The notes: a model not told the origin generated them from the sequence alone. Shown: positions 8,712 through 18,526, numbered from the stretch's first letter. The stretch is DNA of 64,000 nucleotides from Colwellia demingiae (GCF_007954275.1 NZ_VOLT01000004.1:186001-250000); one strand, 5' to 3'. Made by a program: numbers and translations.

Positions 8712-9536
8712 TTAGGCTAAATCTAATTGATTCAGTTGTGAGCAAATATCTTTTTCAATGGTACTAAAAAGACTTTTAAAACCAGGAGAGAGGTTTTTCA
8801 TAAAAATTTCAGGGTTAATATAATAAGGAGCGCGTAAACCATGATAATCAACAGGGTCACCGAGTTGCTGGAAATTAATACCGATAAATTTCATGCTACG
8901 AGCAAGTCTTGGCTCCATCATCACATAAACATGACGAATGCCGGAATTCATGCCCATTGTGGCTGCCGCCATATATAAGCCGATGGCTATGAAGGGGAAG
9001 CAACGTAATTCGGTTTCTGAATAGGTAATTTCACTGATAACCCCAGTACCTGAGCCTTTATAGTTATCGGCCTTACGGCGACGAAAATCAGACCTCACGG
9101 CTAAGCGTGATATTTCTGCTATTTCATTGCGATTAAAGTGTTTGGGGCTAAGTTCTTCGTTAGTGATCGACCCCATACAATATTTCTCAATGGGAAGTAA
9201 TTCATCAGGGCCACTTGAAGTGACTAAGCGTACACAGCTAGTGAATGTCCCTGACGGTTTATGTTTGATTAAAGAAAACATTGATTGGCGATCAAATTCA
9301 TCCGTTTCTTGGCCATTGTCTCTAATCTCTTCAAAAGCAAGTTCTTCACAGTAAACATTATGACGAATTTTAAATGCTTCTTCTTTTAAGGTTTGGCTGA
9401 CGGCAACACAAGGCTGTAAAAATTGCGTAAAATGATCCGATATACTATGCGCTTCTCTACTCGCCTTAGCTGAGACAATTTTTTTGGTGATATCACCAAT
9501 AATGGGGGTGTCTAATAATCGTTTGTTCCAGTTCAT
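8712..9536 (-). CDS. PEP-CTERM/exosortase system-associated acyltransferase (GNAT/autoinducer-synthase-like)
   Basis: The 274-residue protein matches the acyltransferase family that accompanies exosortase A loci (TIGR03694 type). It resembles N-acyl amino acid and LuxI-like synthases: an N-terminal RHNVYCEELAFE motif (the R-x-x-VY-E signature of acyl-homoserine-lactone-like synthases), an EFD turn, and EISRLAVRSDFRRR as the acyl-donor binding loop. It is probably cytosolic and may make an acylated amino acid. GGAA precedes the ATG. Immediately upstream on the same strand is the fused relic of the ligase and decarboxylase that normally accompany it, so this gene appears to be a survivor of a broken locus. 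Confidence 0.8.
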   Translation of the reverse strand: MNWNKRLLDTPIIGDITKKIVSAKASREAHSISDHFTQFLQPCVAVSQTLKEEAFKIRHNVYCEELAFEEIRDNGQETDEFDRQSMFSLIKHKPSGTFTSCVRLVTSSGPDELLPIEKYCMGSITNEELSPKHFNRNEIAEISRLAVRSDFRRRKADNYKGSGTGVISEITYSETELRCFPFIAIGLYMAAATMGMNSGIRHVYVMMEPRLARSMKFIGINFQQLGDPVDYHGLRAPYYINPEIFMKNLSPGFKSLFSTIEKDICSQLNQLDLA

Positions 9537-9624
9537 TTTTATTCCATGGTGAAATTGTAAATAACTAGGCTAATTTCAGTATAGTCTTTAAGACAAGGTA
9601 TCTGTAATTATGCGAAGATAATAT

Positions 9625-10069
9625 TTAAATTAATAGTTCACTTACTTGTGGCTGACTAAGGAAATCCTTTGGGCTGGCTGTCGCACCATAGGCCCCCGAT
9701 TGAAAGACAACAACATAATCGCCCAATGATATTAACTAGTTCTTGAACATCCCCCTTGAGTTTATTTCCAATAGCTACGGGATAGCTTTTTCGGATTACT
9801 TGACCAAAATTACCTAAGTGGTGGTGTAGGCCGCCATCACAAACTAAAGAGCTCGTACCACGATACACCTTTTTATCGACAACTTTACTAACATAAATAC
9901 CAATGCGATCGCCGGGTGTAATGGCGAGTGAAGCATAACCTTGCGCTACCTTTGCTACTTTTTCATTAAGCTGAGCATAGCTTAGACTAATATTTTTAAC
10001 TTGCAGCGCAATTGCTTCGGGAGAGCGTTGTACACTGTGGCTTATAAGCTCGTGAACAAAGGTAATCAT
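9625..10069 (-). pseudogene. Fused relic: exosortase-associated acyl-CoA ligase N-terminus joined to PLP-decarboxylase C-terminus
   Basis: The frame opens with AGGA and ATG at 10069. Its first 60 or so residues match the N-terminus of AMP-forming acyl-CoA ligases (FVHELISHSVQRSPEAIALQ, then a GDRIGIY segment). It then switches abruptly to the C-terminal part of the exosortase-A-associated pyridoxal-dependent decarboxylase, seen as SSLVCDGGLHHH followed by GNFGQVIRKSYPVAIGNK. The triplet AAS usual between HHHL and GNFGQ is missing. After LVNIIG the frame breaks: GDYVVVFQSGAYGATASP resumes in another frame and runs to TAA at 9625-9627, so about 20 codons of the CTPLD region were lost. Neither enzyme can be functional. 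Confidence 0.8.
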
Positions 10070-10459
10070 TTATCATCCTGAAAATTAATATGAGGCAGTT
10101 CTTAGCAGCGCTATTATGACTGTGAAAGTATTATTTAGGCAAGTCCGAGATAGAATAAATGCTTATAATTTAATGAGCTATATCATGAGTTGTGATGTTA
10201 ACCTTGATTTGAATAACTTCCATTACAGTTTTAACTCCAATTTTATACAGCTCAAACTTCTTTTTTGATCACTTTAAAATTAAGCTCTGAATATTTATCT
10301 ATTTTCATTACAATAGTATCAAGCCAAAACTGCTTGATGATATATTCGTGAAAAATATTGTTTGCCAACTATAATATTAAAGCATTTTGTAGGAAGCATG
10401 GTTTAAGATAGTACTTGTCATCGATAACAACTATAGCTCACTTTACTTAGGAAAAATTT
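10070..10459. other. Intergenic interval, no feature recognised
   Basis: About 390 AT-rich bases separate the relic start from the divergent protease gene. I find no ORF with recognisable content, no convincing hairpin and no repeat shared with the rest of the window. It must contain the promoters of both flanking units. AGGA before the protease ATG is the only clear signal. Confidence 0.5.
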
Positions 10460-11224
10460 ATGTCCATACATATTCCCTTACTGCTAGTTCTTGCGTCTTT
10501 ATTTACACCATACGCTCAAGCCGATTTTGTTGACGTTGTTGCTAAAATCAAGCCGTCCGTCGTTGGTATCGGTATACATACACCGACGAGTCGACCACAA
10601 AATATCCTACGTGGCACAGGTTTTGTTATTGGTGATGGTCGTTACATTGTCACTAATGACCATGTATTGCCGACCTTATTAGACGAAAGTTTGTTACAGA
10701 AAATGGCTGTTTTTATTGGTTCTGGTAAAAATGCTAAGGTAAGAGAAGCTGAAATTGTTGCAACGTCAAGTTTATATGATCTAGCCATTTTAAAAGTCTC
10801 AGGGCCTGCCTTACCCGCGATGACTTTAGCGAGTTCAGATTTGTACGCAGATGGTAGTTTCATTGCTTTCACCGGTTTTCCCATTGGCGGTGTACTGGGT
10901 CTTTACCCCGTGACCCATCGAGGAATGATTGCCAGTATCACTCCTACCGTTGTTCCTGCTGCATCTGCGGGGCAAATTAATTTAAAAATGCTCAAACGTA
11001 TGAGAAATCCTTATTTGGTTTATCAGCTTGATGCGACGGCCTATCCTGGAAACAGTGGCAGTGCTATGTATGATATGAAAACAGGGAGAGTAGTAGGCAT
11101 AATTAATAAAGTCTTTGTACAAGCAACGAAAGAGGCGGTAATCAGTAACCCTAGTGGTATCACTTACGCAATACCTGTTAAATACCTGCATCAAGTCTTA
11201 CGAGAAAATAATATCAAACTTTAA
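10460..11224 (+). CDS. Secreted trypsin-like serine protease without PDZ domain
   Basis: The 254-residue product has a signal peptide (about 1-21, cut after YAQA) and a single trypsin-like domain of HtrA type. The triad can be read as His68 in TNDHV, Asp107 in YDLAIL and Ser199 in PGNSGSA. No PDZ domain follows, unlike DegP, DegQ and DegS, so its activity must be controlled otherwise. It is predicted to work in the periplasm. It lies divergent from the decayed exosortase-associated locus; a past link to that system is possible but not shown. Confidence 0.8.
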   Translation: MSIHIPLLLVLASLFTPYAQADFVDVVAKIKPSVVGIGIHTPTSRPQNILRGTGFVIGDGRYIVTNDHVLPTLLDESLLQKMAVFIGSGKNAKVREAEIVATSSLYDLAILKVSGPALPAMTLASSDLYADGSFIAFTGFPIGGVLGLYPVTHRGMIASITPTVVPAASAGQINLKMLKRMRNPYLVYQLDATAYPGNSGSAMYDMKTGRVVGIINKVFVQATKEAVISNPSGITYAIPVKYLHQVLRENNIKL

Positions 11225-11280
11225 GTGATATTTTACACTGAATAATTTGGAGGTAGAGAGTTTGTTGTCCAAATCATAAT

Positions 11281-12060
11281 TTACTCAGTTACTGTAGCGA
11301 TAGTTACCTTATTGATCGTTGTTGGGTATAAACGTGATAATGGTACTAACTCAATACCGTGTAACTTTAAGGTAGGGATTAGCTTATTTAATGTTGCTAC
11401 GGTTTCAGGATGAGGATGGGCGATAGCAATGGCGGTTTGGTGTTTTTGGGCGAAATGAATGAGTTGCTTAAATTGCTGACTAATATACTGTTCAGTTAAT
11501 TCATTATCTAAAAATATATGCCTTGCTTTAACCGGTACGCCAAAATCGATAGCAGCTTGTTGTGCTTTTGAATGAGGACTGGTTTTACTGTCTAAAAAAA
11601 ACAAATCATTCTGTTTTAAAAATGCCATAGTCCAAGCCATGGGTTGATATAATTGTGTGAGATAACTCCCCATATGATTATTAATACCAATCGCAAACGG
11701 AATTTCAGCGAAGGATTTAGTTAAGCTTCGACTGAATGCTCGTTCATTCATATTACTTGTTAGCGCACCAGGACCTAATTTCTTTCTATTTTCAGATTCC
11801 ATTGGAATGTGAATCAGCACATCATGATTAGTGCTATTTGCTTGCATGGCAAGTGTTTTACCATAGGTGGTATGAGGTAGAAAAGCATAGGTTATTGCTC
11901 CAGGTAAAGTTAACGCATTTTTATCGGTATAACGATATCCCATATCATCAATGACGATAGCAACTTGGCTAGCTTGAGCAATGCTATGCACACTAAATAG
12001 CGTTAAATAAAGGATTATAAAAGAGCGTATAGAGATGATTTTTAAAAGAGAATTTAGCAC
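11281..12060 (-). CDS. yibQ: Divergent polysaccharide deacetylase family protein YibQ
   Basis: The 259-residue protein has a signal peptide (about 12-30) and the divergent polysaccharide deacetylase fold. Metal-site-like motifs are IDDMG (37-41), DVLIHIPME, NNHMGSYLT and the late HPHPET. It follows gpmI and envC in the same order as in E. coli. The start is a GTG at 12060 without a clear ribosome binding site; no better start keeps the signal peptide. The role is unproven but it acts in the periplasm, probably on cell-wall-related glycans. Confidence 0.82.
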   Translation of the reverse strand: MLNSLLKIISIRSFIILYLTLFSVHSIAQASQVAIVIDDMGYRYTDKNALTLPGAITYAFLPHTTYGKTLAMQANSTNHDVLIHIPMESENRKKLGPGALTSNMNERAFSRSLTKSFAEIPFAIGINNHMGSYLTQLYQPMAWTMAFLKQNDLFFLDSKTSPHSKAQQAAIDFGVPVKARHIFLDNELTEQYISQQFKQLIHFAQKHQTAIAIAHPHPETVATLNKLIPTLKLHGIELVPLSRLYPTTINKVTIATVTE

Positions 12061-12178
12061 AGGGTAATATTTGTCTTTTTAATTATTATAATAAGAAAGC
12101 GTAGCAGTTATTTAGTTAAAAATATAAAAAGTTAACGCAATGATGTTTATAGATCTTGTTTAATAGATGATTCAATAA

Positions 12179-13366
12179 TTACCGACACCAAAGTTTAGGA
12201 TTGAGCGCTTTACCTTGGTGGCGAATTTCAAAATAAAGACCTGATTGCCCTAAACCGCCACTTTGGCCAATTAACGCAATAGGCTCACCTGTTTCGACGC
12301 GATCACCGACTGATTTCAATAAGGTTTGGTTGTGGGCGTATAAACTCATATAACCATTACCATGATCAATCACCGTCAATAAGCCATAACCTTTAAGCCA
12401 ATCTGAAAATAATACCTTACCATTATGAATGGTTTGTACTTGGCGGCTTATCGGGGCACTAATTAATACACCTTTCCATTTTAAGTAGCCTTGTTTTCGT
12501 GTGCCAAAACGATGCAATATACGGCCCTTAACAGGCCAAGATAACTTTCGTTTTAACTTACTTAAGCCGGTTAAATCAATTTCGGCTTGGATAAGTGCGG
12601 CTAGCTTATTTAATGCTTGGTTTAAATTATTTTCTTCTGCCTTAAGTTTATTCAATTGCTGTTGGCTGGAAAGTAACTTACGGCTCAATTTTTTTAGGGT
12701 TTTATTTCGCTGTGATTTACTACTTCGAAATTGGGTATCTTGCTGTAATTGTTCGTCTTTGAGCTGTTGTAATTGGTCAACTTGTGTTTGATGTTCAGTG
12801 CTTACTTGTAGGAGTTGTGCGATGGTCACTTGAAAATTATCAATCTCTTTAGTTCGTGCTTGATTTAAGTATTGATAGTAGCTGATGGTACGCTGGATTT
12901 TCTCACTTTGATCTTGGTTTAGTAACAATTTGAGGTAATCATGTTGACCGGTCGTGTAGGCAGCTCTAAGTTGTTGTGCGAGTAAAAGTTCTTGTCTTTG
13001 CTTGGCAATGGTTAGCTGTTTTTTCTTTATCGCTAAGGCAGAAATTTTTTCTTGAGTGGTTTCTAAATCAGTTTCTATTTTATTAATTGCTTTGGCTACT
13101 TTCGCAATCGCTAAGTCATCATTTTTTAACTGTTGCTCTAAACTACTACGTTGCTTGTTAGCATCAAAGATATTCGACTCTTGTTTGGCAATGGCCTTTT
13201 GAACATCACTGAGTTTTGCACGGTTCTGTTTTTGCGCACTTTCATTGCGGTTACTTTGTTCAGCTTGCAAGGGAAAAGCAAACATAAAACTTAGTATTAA
13301 TATGATTGCGGTAGCTATATGTTGAAGGCGCTTATTTGCTAAATACGTGTGGATAAACAATCTCAT
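12179..13366 (-). CDS. envC: Murein hydrolase activator EnvC
   Basis: The 395-residue protein has an N-terminal signal or membrane segment (about 17-35), a long coiled coil (about 40-255) rich in Gln, Lys and Leu, and a C-terminal LytM/M23-like domain (about 280-392). The LytM domain lacks the full zinc site: the usual first His is replaced in the KWKGVLI region, although YAHN and FEIRHQGKALNP are kept. This agrees with EnvC as a non-enzymatic activator of the amidases AmiA/AmiB at the septum. A hairpin lies between gpmI and this gene. Confidence 0.88.
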   Translation of the reverse strand: MRLFIHTYLANKRLQHIATAIILILSFMFAFPLQAEQSNRNESAQKQNRAKLSDVQKAIAKQESNIFDANKQRSSLEQQLKNDDLAIAKVAKAINKIETDLETTQEKISALAIKKKQLTIAKQRQELLLAQQLRAAYTTGQHDYLKLLLNQDQSEKIQRTISYYQYLNQARTKEIDNFQVTIAQLLQVSTEHQTQVDQLQQLKDEQLQQDTQFRSSKSQRNKTLKKLSRKLLSSQQQLNKLKAEENNLNQALNKLAALIQAEIDLTGLSKLKRKLSWPVKGRILHRFGTRKQGYLKWKGVLISAPISRQVQTIHNGKVLFSDWLKGYGLLTVIDHGNGYMSLYAHNQTLLKSVGDRVETGEPIALIGQSGGLGQSGLYFEIRHQGKALNPKLWCR

Positions 13367-13411
13367 AATTGGTGATGGAAATAAATCAAAGCCAATGTAT
13401 CACTTAAACCC

Positions 13412-13447
13412 ATGTCACCTCAAGAAGTGCATCTCTTGAGGTGACAT
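13412..13447. terminator. Hairpin between gpmI and envC
   Basis: A perfect 14-bp stem (ATGTCACCTCAAGA at 13412-13425, complement at 13434-13447) surrounds an 8-base loop. There is no good T-run on either side. It may act as a weak terminator or as an mRNA processing or stabilising element that sets different gpmI and envC levels. Confidence 0.6.
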
Positions 13448-13470
13448 AGTTATAGTTTATTCATTTATTA

Positions 13471-15033
13471 TCACTTAATTAACTGCATTAGTACCGATCC
13501 AGTCATCTCTTCAGGTTGTTCCATACCCATTAAGTGTAATACGCTTGGCGAAATATCACTTAAGGTGCCTGAGGCGGCTGGCGAGGCATTTCTACCAACA
13601 TAAATAAGGGGTACCGGTTCGCAGGTATGAGCAGTATGATCCTGCCCTGATACTGTATCTTGCATCTGTTCAGCATTGCCATGATCCGCAGTAATTAAAC
13701 ACTCACCACCGTTATCTTGCGCAGCTTTAACAACACGACCAACACAAGTATCTACCGCTTCACAGGCTTTTACTGCAGCATCAAAACTACCGGTATGGCC
13801 AACCATGTCGCCATTAGGGTAATTACAAACGATAAAGTCATATTTACCACTTTCAATAGCGCCAACGAGTTTATCGGTAAGTAGAGTGGAATTCATTTCA
13901 GGCTGTAAATCGTAGGTTGCGACATCAGGTGAGGGAACTAAAATACGCTCTTCGCCAGCAAACATGTCTTCTTTACCACCACTAAAGAAAAAGGTGACAT
14001 GGGCATACTTTTCCGTTTCAGAAATGCGTAATTGAGTTTTATTATGTTTAGCTAACCATTCACCCATGACGTTATTGAGCGGTGTGGGAGAAAAAGCTGA
14101 TGGAGCATCAATATCTGCAGCATACTGTGTCAGCATAACAAAATTGCTTATTGCGGGAATACGCTTTAGCTCAAAGCCATTAAAATTTTTGTCGGTAAAA
14201 CAACGACTAATTTGACGCGCTCTATCTGCTCTAAAGTTCATAAAGATCATTGCATCACCATCATTTATCTCAATGGTTTTACCTGATGGAGTTACTATAG
14301 CGCTGGCACCAACAAACTCATCATTCTCATTACGTTCATAGGCCGAAGCAAGAGCATCCAACGCACTATTATATTGGTGTAAACCTTCACCATTGACCAT
14401 CAAATTATAAGCAGCTTCAACACGTTCCCAGCGTTGATCTCTGTCCATGGCATAATATCGGCCAATAACTGAAGCGATTTGACCTTCACCAGTATCGGCT
14501 TCGGTAAATAACTCTGAAAATTTTTGCTGAGCTTTTTCTAAAGAAGCTTGTGCACTGCGTGGCGGTGTATCGCGACCATCTAAAAATGCATGTAAGTAAA
14601 CTTTTTGAGCACCACGTTTTTTGGCTAGTTCCATCATGGCGAAGATATGTTCTTCGTGGCTATGGACGCCACCAGGAGAAAGTAAACCGAAAATGTGCAC
14701 AGCATTATTGCTGGATGTAGCGGTATCTACTGCTTGGCAAAGTGTAGGGTTTTCAATAAAGTCACCATCACTTATCGCTTTAGTGATACGAGTGAAATCC
14801 TGATATACCACACGACCAGCACCTAAGTTCACATGACCTACTTCTGAGTTGCCCATCTGTCCTTCAGGTAAGCCAACGGCCATGCCTGAAGTATCAATAA
14901 GCATATTTGGGTACTTGGCTTTTAAATCATCTAATACTGGTGTGTTCGCTTGATGAATCGCGTTTGAGCTCGTTTCTTCTCTATATCCCCAACCATCTAG
15001 AATCATCAGTACCGTTGATTTCTTATTCGCCAT
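13471..15033 (-). CDS. gpmI: 2,3-bisphosphoglycerate-independent phosphoglycerate mutase
   Basis: The 520-residue enzyme interconverts 3- and 2-phosphoglycerate in glycolysis using two Mn2+ ions. Alkaline-phosphatase-superfamily motifs are visible: LDGWGYR (about 13-19) with the first metal Asp, GNSEVGH with the phosphorylated Ser near residue 62, DGRDTPP, and the metal-binding [11 protein letters not shown] and GQDHTAHT near the end. Length is normal. AAAGGG precedes the ATG. It heads the gpmI-envC-yibQ group and is divergent from yibN. Confidence 0.95.
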   Translation of the reverse strand: MANKKSTVLMILDGWGYREETSSNAIHQANTPVLDDLKAKYPNMLIDTSGMAVGLPEGQMGNSEVGHVNLGAGRVVYQDFTRITKAISDGDFIENPTLCQAVDTATSSNNAVHIFGLLSPGGVHSHEEHIFAMMELAKKRGAQKVYLHAFLDGRDTPPRSAQASLEKAQQKFSELFTEADTGEGQIASVIGRYYAMDRDQRWERVEAAYNLMVNGEGLHQYNSALDALASAYERNENDEFVGASAIVTPSGKTIEINDGDAMIFMNFRADRARQISRCFTDKNFNGFELKRIPAISNFVMLTQYAADIDAPSAFSPTPLNNVMGEWLAKHNKTQLRISETEKYAHVTFFFSGGKEDMFAGEERILVPSPDVATYDLQPEMNSTLLTDKLVGAIESGKYDFIVCNYPNGDMVGHTGSFDAAVKACEAVDTCVGRVVKAAQDNGGECLITADHGNAEQMQDTVSGQDHTAHTCEPVPLIYVGRNASPAASGTLSDISPSVLHLMGMEQPEEMTGSVLMQLIK

Positions 15034-15200
15034 TGTTTTACCCTTTAAATTTAGTATCTTATGTGATTTATATAGTTTATGAGCAAGTATTGTACACCCT
15101 CAGATTGCGTTATTCACTAAGGATTTATCATTGAAATGTTCCATAAAGGGTTACTAAGTATAAGCTGGCGGTATATGCTCGCAATTCTAAGTCATTTGCG

Positions 15201-15206
15201 TATAAT
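15201..15206 (+). promoter_or_regulatory. Probable -10 box upstream of yibN
   Basis: A perfect TATAAT lies 38 bases before the yibN ATG. A matching -35 box is poor (TCGCAA about 16 bases upstream), so the call rests on the -10 element and position. Confidence 0.4.
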
Positions 15207-15243
15207 GTGCCGATTCGAAATTTGATAAAATGGGCATTTATTT

Positions 15244-15669
15244 ATGGAACAATTAATTACTTTTGCAAGCGATAATGGCATGCTGAGCGCGGTTTGGGTT
15301 GCCTTAGTGGTAATGATAATCGTCACGACAGTTAAAATGCAAATGTCACCGATTAAACAAATCAGTACTCAAGATCTAACTTTTTTGATGAACAAGGAAG
15401 AAGGCATTGCGCTTGATATCCGAAAGGAAAAGGAATTTAAAGCGGGACATATTCTTGATGCAATCAGCTTACCAAGTGAAAAAATTGATAAAAATGACTT
15501 TACTAGTCTTGAAAAATATAAAGACAAGCCCATCATAGTAGTATGTGCTGCAGGTATGAGTGCTGTGCAAATTGCTAATGATTTATATAAAGGTGGTTTC
15601 ACTCGAGCTAGCGTACTTAAAGGTGGCATGAATAGCTGGACTAGTGCAGGTTTACCTGTAGCTAAATAG
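15244..15669 (+). CDS. yibN: Rhodanese-like membrane protein YibN
   Basis: The 141-residue protein has one N-terminal membrane helix (about 14-31) and a cytosolic rhodanese domain (about 40-138). The active-site Cys is residue 101 in VVCAAGMSA, and the domain ends with the family motif LKGGMNSW. It heads the yibN-grxC-secB-gpsA group, conserved in Gammaproteobacteria. Sulfur or phosphate transfer by YibN is not defined biochemically. Confidence 0.88.
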   Translation: MEQLITFASDNGMLSAVWVALVVMIIVTTVKMQMSPIKQISTQDLTFLMNKEEGIALDIRKEKEFKAGHILDAISLPSEKIDKNDFTSLEKYKDKPIIVVCAAGMSAVQIANDLYKGGFTRASVLKGGMNSWTSAGLPVAK

Positions 15670-15724
15670 CATGTTTACTGCAATTTTCGCTATCCGTTAA
15701 GATAGAAAATAAAGAGTGATTAAA

Positions 15725-15985
15725 ATGGCAAAAGTTGAAATATATACCAAAGAATATTGTCCTTATTGTACTCATGCTGTTGCCTTAATAAAAAGTAAGC
15801 AGACAGAATATAATGAAATTAAGATTGATGGTGATATGGAGATGCGTAGCACCATGATTGAACGTAGTAATGGTGGCTATACAGTGCCACAAATATTTAT
15901 TAATGATGTTCATATTGGCGGTTGCGATCAATTAGTCGCCTTAGAAAGAAACACTCAATTAGACGCGCTATTAGACGCAAAATAA
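15725..15985 (+). CDS. grxC: Glutaredoxin 3
   Basis: The 86-residue dithiol glutaredoxin has the redox motif CPYC at 12-15, the cis-Pro motif TVPQIF and the GSH-binding GGCDQL near residue 64. The ATG at 15725 is chosen because AAAGAG lies at good spacing; a GTG three codons upstream overlaps that site. It reduces disulfides in the cytosol using glutathione. It lies 55 bases after yibN and 38 bases before secB. Confidence 0.93.
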   Translation: MAKVEIYTKEYCPYCTHAVALIKSKQTEYNEIKIDGDMEMRSTMIERSNGGYTVPQIFINDVHIGGCDQLVALERNTQLDALLDAK

Positions 15986-16023
15986 TAAATTCAATTATAA
16001 AAAATATAATAAAGGAGCCACTC

Positions 16024-16518
16024 ATGGCTGAAGAAAATCAAGTAGAGAACACTGAAGCAGCACAATCTCCAGAATTCGCAATTCAACGTATTTACACTAA
16101 AGATGTTTCTTTTGAAACGCCTAATTCTCCAGCCGTATTTCAATTAGATTGGAAACCAGAAATCCAATTAGATCTTGATACACGTTCAACTAAGCTAGCT
16201 GAAAACACTTATGAAGTTGTTTTATCGGTAACAGTTACTGCTACAGTAGAAGATAAAACTGCCTTTTTAGCTGAAGTACAGCAAGCGGGTATTTTTACTA
16301 TTGGCAACTTACCTGAAGCACAATTAGCACATACAATTGGCGCTTTCTGTCCAACGACATTGTTCCCGTATGCTCGTGAAACGGTAGCAAGTTTAGTTAA
16401 CCGTGGTTCTTTCCCTCAATTTAACTTAACACCGGTTAACTTTGAAGGCTTATACGCTTCATATGTACAACAACGTGCAACACAAGACAACGTGGCACAA
16501 AGTAGCGAAACACACTAG
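16024..16518 (+). CDS. secB: Protein-export chaperone SecB
   Basis: The start at 16024 is set by AAAGGAG at ideal spacing; the open frame continues upstream over grxC but that part is not SecB-like. The 164-residue product shows the SecB signatures [14 protein letters not shown] (about 18-31), FQLDWKP and the [15 protein letters not shown] helix. SecB forms a tetramer that holds preproteins unfolded and delivers them to SecA. It is followed closely by gpsA, as in E. coli. Confidence 0.95.
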   Translation: MAEENQVENTEAAQSPEFAIQRIYTKDVSFETPNSPAVFQLDWKPEIQLDLDTRSTKLAENTYEVVLSVTVTATVEDKTAFLAEVQQAGIFTIGNLPEAQLAHTIGAFCPTTLFPYARETVASLVNRGSFPQFNLTPVNFEGLYASYVQQRATQDNVAQSSETH

Positions 16519-16566
16519 TTAGTAGCAATCTTCAAAAGTAACATTAGCTTATAAATAGGGTTCTAT

Positions 16567-17571
16567 ATGTCTTTAGCTGCAAAAATTACAGTGTTAGGTG
16601 CAGGGTCTTATGGCACCGCTCTAGCAATTTGTTTAGCCAGAAATGGTCATAAAACCTTGTTATGGGGACGTGATGTAAATCATGTTGCTGCAATGGAGCA
16701 AGATAGAGAAAATAATAAGTATCTTGCTGATTGCCCGTTTCCTGAAAATTTGGTTCTAGAGGCTGATTTAGCAAAAGCAGTGCAAGCGAGTGATAATCTC
16801 TTAGTGGTAGTGCCAAGCCATGCTTTTGCAGATATGCTAAAGCAAATTAAACCAATGTTAACAGACAATGCTAAAATTGCTTGGGCGACTAAAGGGCTAG
16901 ATCCACAAACCGGTGATTTATTGCAAAACGCTGCAAGAACAGTACTCGGTGATAGTGTGTCTTTAGCTGTTTTATCAGGTCCAACGTTTGCTAAAGAAAT
17001 GGCCTCAGGATTACCAACGGCTATTTCGTTATCTTCTGAGGATGATGAGTTTGTTGCTGAATTATCTGATTTACTGCATTGTGAAAAACGTTTTCGAGTT
17101 TACTCTAACAAAGATTTTATTGGCGTGCAGCTCGGCGGAGCGGTTAAAAATGTTATCGCTATTGCCGCAGGTATAGCTGATGGTATTGGTTTTGTCGCAA
17201 ATGCACGTACAGCGTTAATTACTCGTGGATTGGCTGAAATGACCCGTTTAGGTTTAGCGTTAAACGCTGAGCCAGCTACTTTTATGGGCATGGCAGGTTT
17301 AGGTGATTTGGTACTGACTTGTACGGATAATCAATCGCGTAATCGTCGATTTGGTTTAGCGTTAGGTCAGGGCAAAGAAGTTGAACAAGCTATCACTGAT
17401 ATCGGTCAAGTCGTTGAAGGTTACCGAAATACTAAAGAAGTTTATATGCTTGCCCAGCGACATGATGTTGAAATGCCTATTGTTGAACAAGTATATCAGG
17501 TACTTTATTGCGGAAAAGATGCAAAGTTAGCAGCGGCTGATTTACTTTCGCGTGATAAGAAGTTCGAGTAA
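16567..17571 (+). CDS. gpsA: Glycerol-3-phosphate dehydrogenase [NAD(P)+]
   Basis: The 334-residue enzyme makes sn-glycerol 3-phosphate for phospholipid synthesis. The dinucleotide motif is GAGSYG (11-16), the middle carries LSGPTFAKE, and the catalytic Lys region is [14 protein letters not shown] (about 188-201) with the family motif GLGDLVLTC (about 244-252). It is probably the last gene of the yibN-grxC-secB-gpsA run and ends before an AT-rich hairpin. Confidence 0.95.
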   Translation: MSLAAKITVLGAGSYGTALAICLARNGHKTLLWGRDVNHVAAMEQDRENNKYLADCPFPENLVLEADLAKAVQASDNLLVVVPSHAFADMLKQIKPMLTDNAKIAWATKGLDPQTGDLLQNAARTVLGDSVSLAVLSGPTFAKEMASGLPTAISLSSEDDEFVAELSDLLHCEKRFRVYSNKDFIGVQLGGAVKNVIAIAAGIADGIGFVANARTALITRGLAEMTRLGLALNAEPATFMGMAGLGDLVLTCTDNQSRNRRFGLALGQGKEVEQAITDIGQVVEGYRNTKEVYMLAQRHDVEMPIVEQVYQVLYCGKDAKLAAADLLSRDKKFE

Positions 17572-17615
17572 CCTCATCACATTGAAAAGAAATATTTTAA
17601 AGAAAGATTGAAAAG

Positions 17616-17655
17616 AATAACTGTAAATTTGGTAATAGTTTAATTTACAGTTATT
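17616..17655. terminator. AT-rich hairpin between convergent gpsA and trmL
   Basis: A perfect 14-bp stem (17616-17629 with 17642-17655) has a 12-base loop and short T-rich flanks. Position between two convergent genes suggests a shared terminator, but the stem has few G-C pairs. Confidence 0.6.
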
Positions 17656-17679
17656 TTATAATAATCATATAAGGTTTCA

Positions 17680-18144
17680 TTATACTGCGTTAGGGAAACC
17701 TAGCTGGCGCCATGCATCGTAAACGATTACTGCTGTGGCGTTTGACAAATTCATGCTTCGACTTTCTTTTAGCATTGGAATTCTAAGTTTATTCTCATCA
17801 GGAATTTGTGAACGAACTTCCTCTGGTAACCCGGCTGTTTCTGAACCAAATAATAAATAATCGCCGGCTGCAAAGCTGATGTCACCATAAAAATTATTAG
17901 TTTTAGTGGTAATCGCTAGCACACGTTTTGGCTGCTCTTTTTCAATGAAAGCATTGAAGTTTGCATGGCGCTGTATAGCGGCAAATTCATGATAGTCTAA
18001 ACCGGCACGACGTAATTTTTTATCATCTAAATCAAATCCTAATGGTTCTATTAAGTGCAAGCGAAAGCCTGAATTTGCACATAAGCGAATTATATTACCG
18101 GTATTTGGTGGAATTTGGGGTTGAAAAAGAACAACATCTAGCAT
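17680..18144 (-). CDS. trmL: tRNA (cytidine/uridine-2'-O-)-methyltransferase TrmL
   Basis: The start at 18144 gives 154 residues that align with E. coli TrmL from MLDVVLFQP onward; an in-frame ATG at 18156 would add four residues, and neither has a clear ribosome binding site. This SPOUT-class enzyme methylates the wobble base of two tRNA-Leu species. Motifs are [11 protein letters not shown] (14-24), the GSETAGLP loop and SMNLSNA in the C-terminal knot. It lies next to gpsA, close to the E. coli arrangement. Confidence 0.92.
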   Translation of the reverse strand: MLDVVLFQPQIPPNTGNIIRLCANSGFRLHLIEPLGFDLDDKKLRRAGLDYHEFAAIQRHANFNAFIEKEQPKRVLAITTKTNNFYGDISFAAGDYLLFGSETAGLPEEVRSQIPDENKLRIPMLKESRSMNLSNATAVIVYDAWRQLGFPNAV

Positions 18145-18213
18145 AACAATCATCATGTAATAAAATTTTTGTTATTATAACGAACCTGAACTCTGCTTAA
18201 TATATATTTATTT

Positions 18214-18526
18214 ATACCCGAACTACATGAAGATGCAGATTTCAGCTGGAATTAGAAACGCTTTTAGGCAAGGCATTGATTGAAGAGAAAGGTTATTCAG
18301 GAGAATATGCTCCTGCATTCTCTAATAAGCTGCATCCATGCAGCGTCCTTGTCAAAATCAATAATGTAGCTTAAAGCGTTTTTAAACCAGTCCTGCGGGG
18401 ACGTCTGAGAAAATGATGTTATTCGTTGCTTCCTTTTTTAAGGGAATGGCCATTAATAAAAGGAAGCGTCTTGATCATGAATCGCTCAGGCATCCTGAAA
18501 CATGTATCTTCAAGTAGCTTGGGTAT
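18214..18526. mobile_element. MITE-like element, copy 2 (same core, different ends)
   Basis: This 313-bp non-coding element is bounded by imperfect inverted repeats of about 32 bp. The left end ATACCCGAACTACATGAAG and the reverse complement of the right end ATACCCAAGCTACTTGAAG continue similarly to TTTCAG. Bases about 18250-18390 are nearly identical, in reverse orientation, to about 692-835 of copy 1, including the AGGAG/CTCCT and GCTGCAT/ATGCAGC hairpins, but the ends differ from copy 1. A further 10-bp hairpin GCTTCCTTTT/AAAAGGAAGC lies at 18428-18467. No ORF is present. Confidence 0.75.

Noticed and set aside
15922..16023. Upstream extension of secB
   Set aside because: The extension overlaps grxC in another frame and is unlike SecB; the ATG at 16024 has AAAGGAG.
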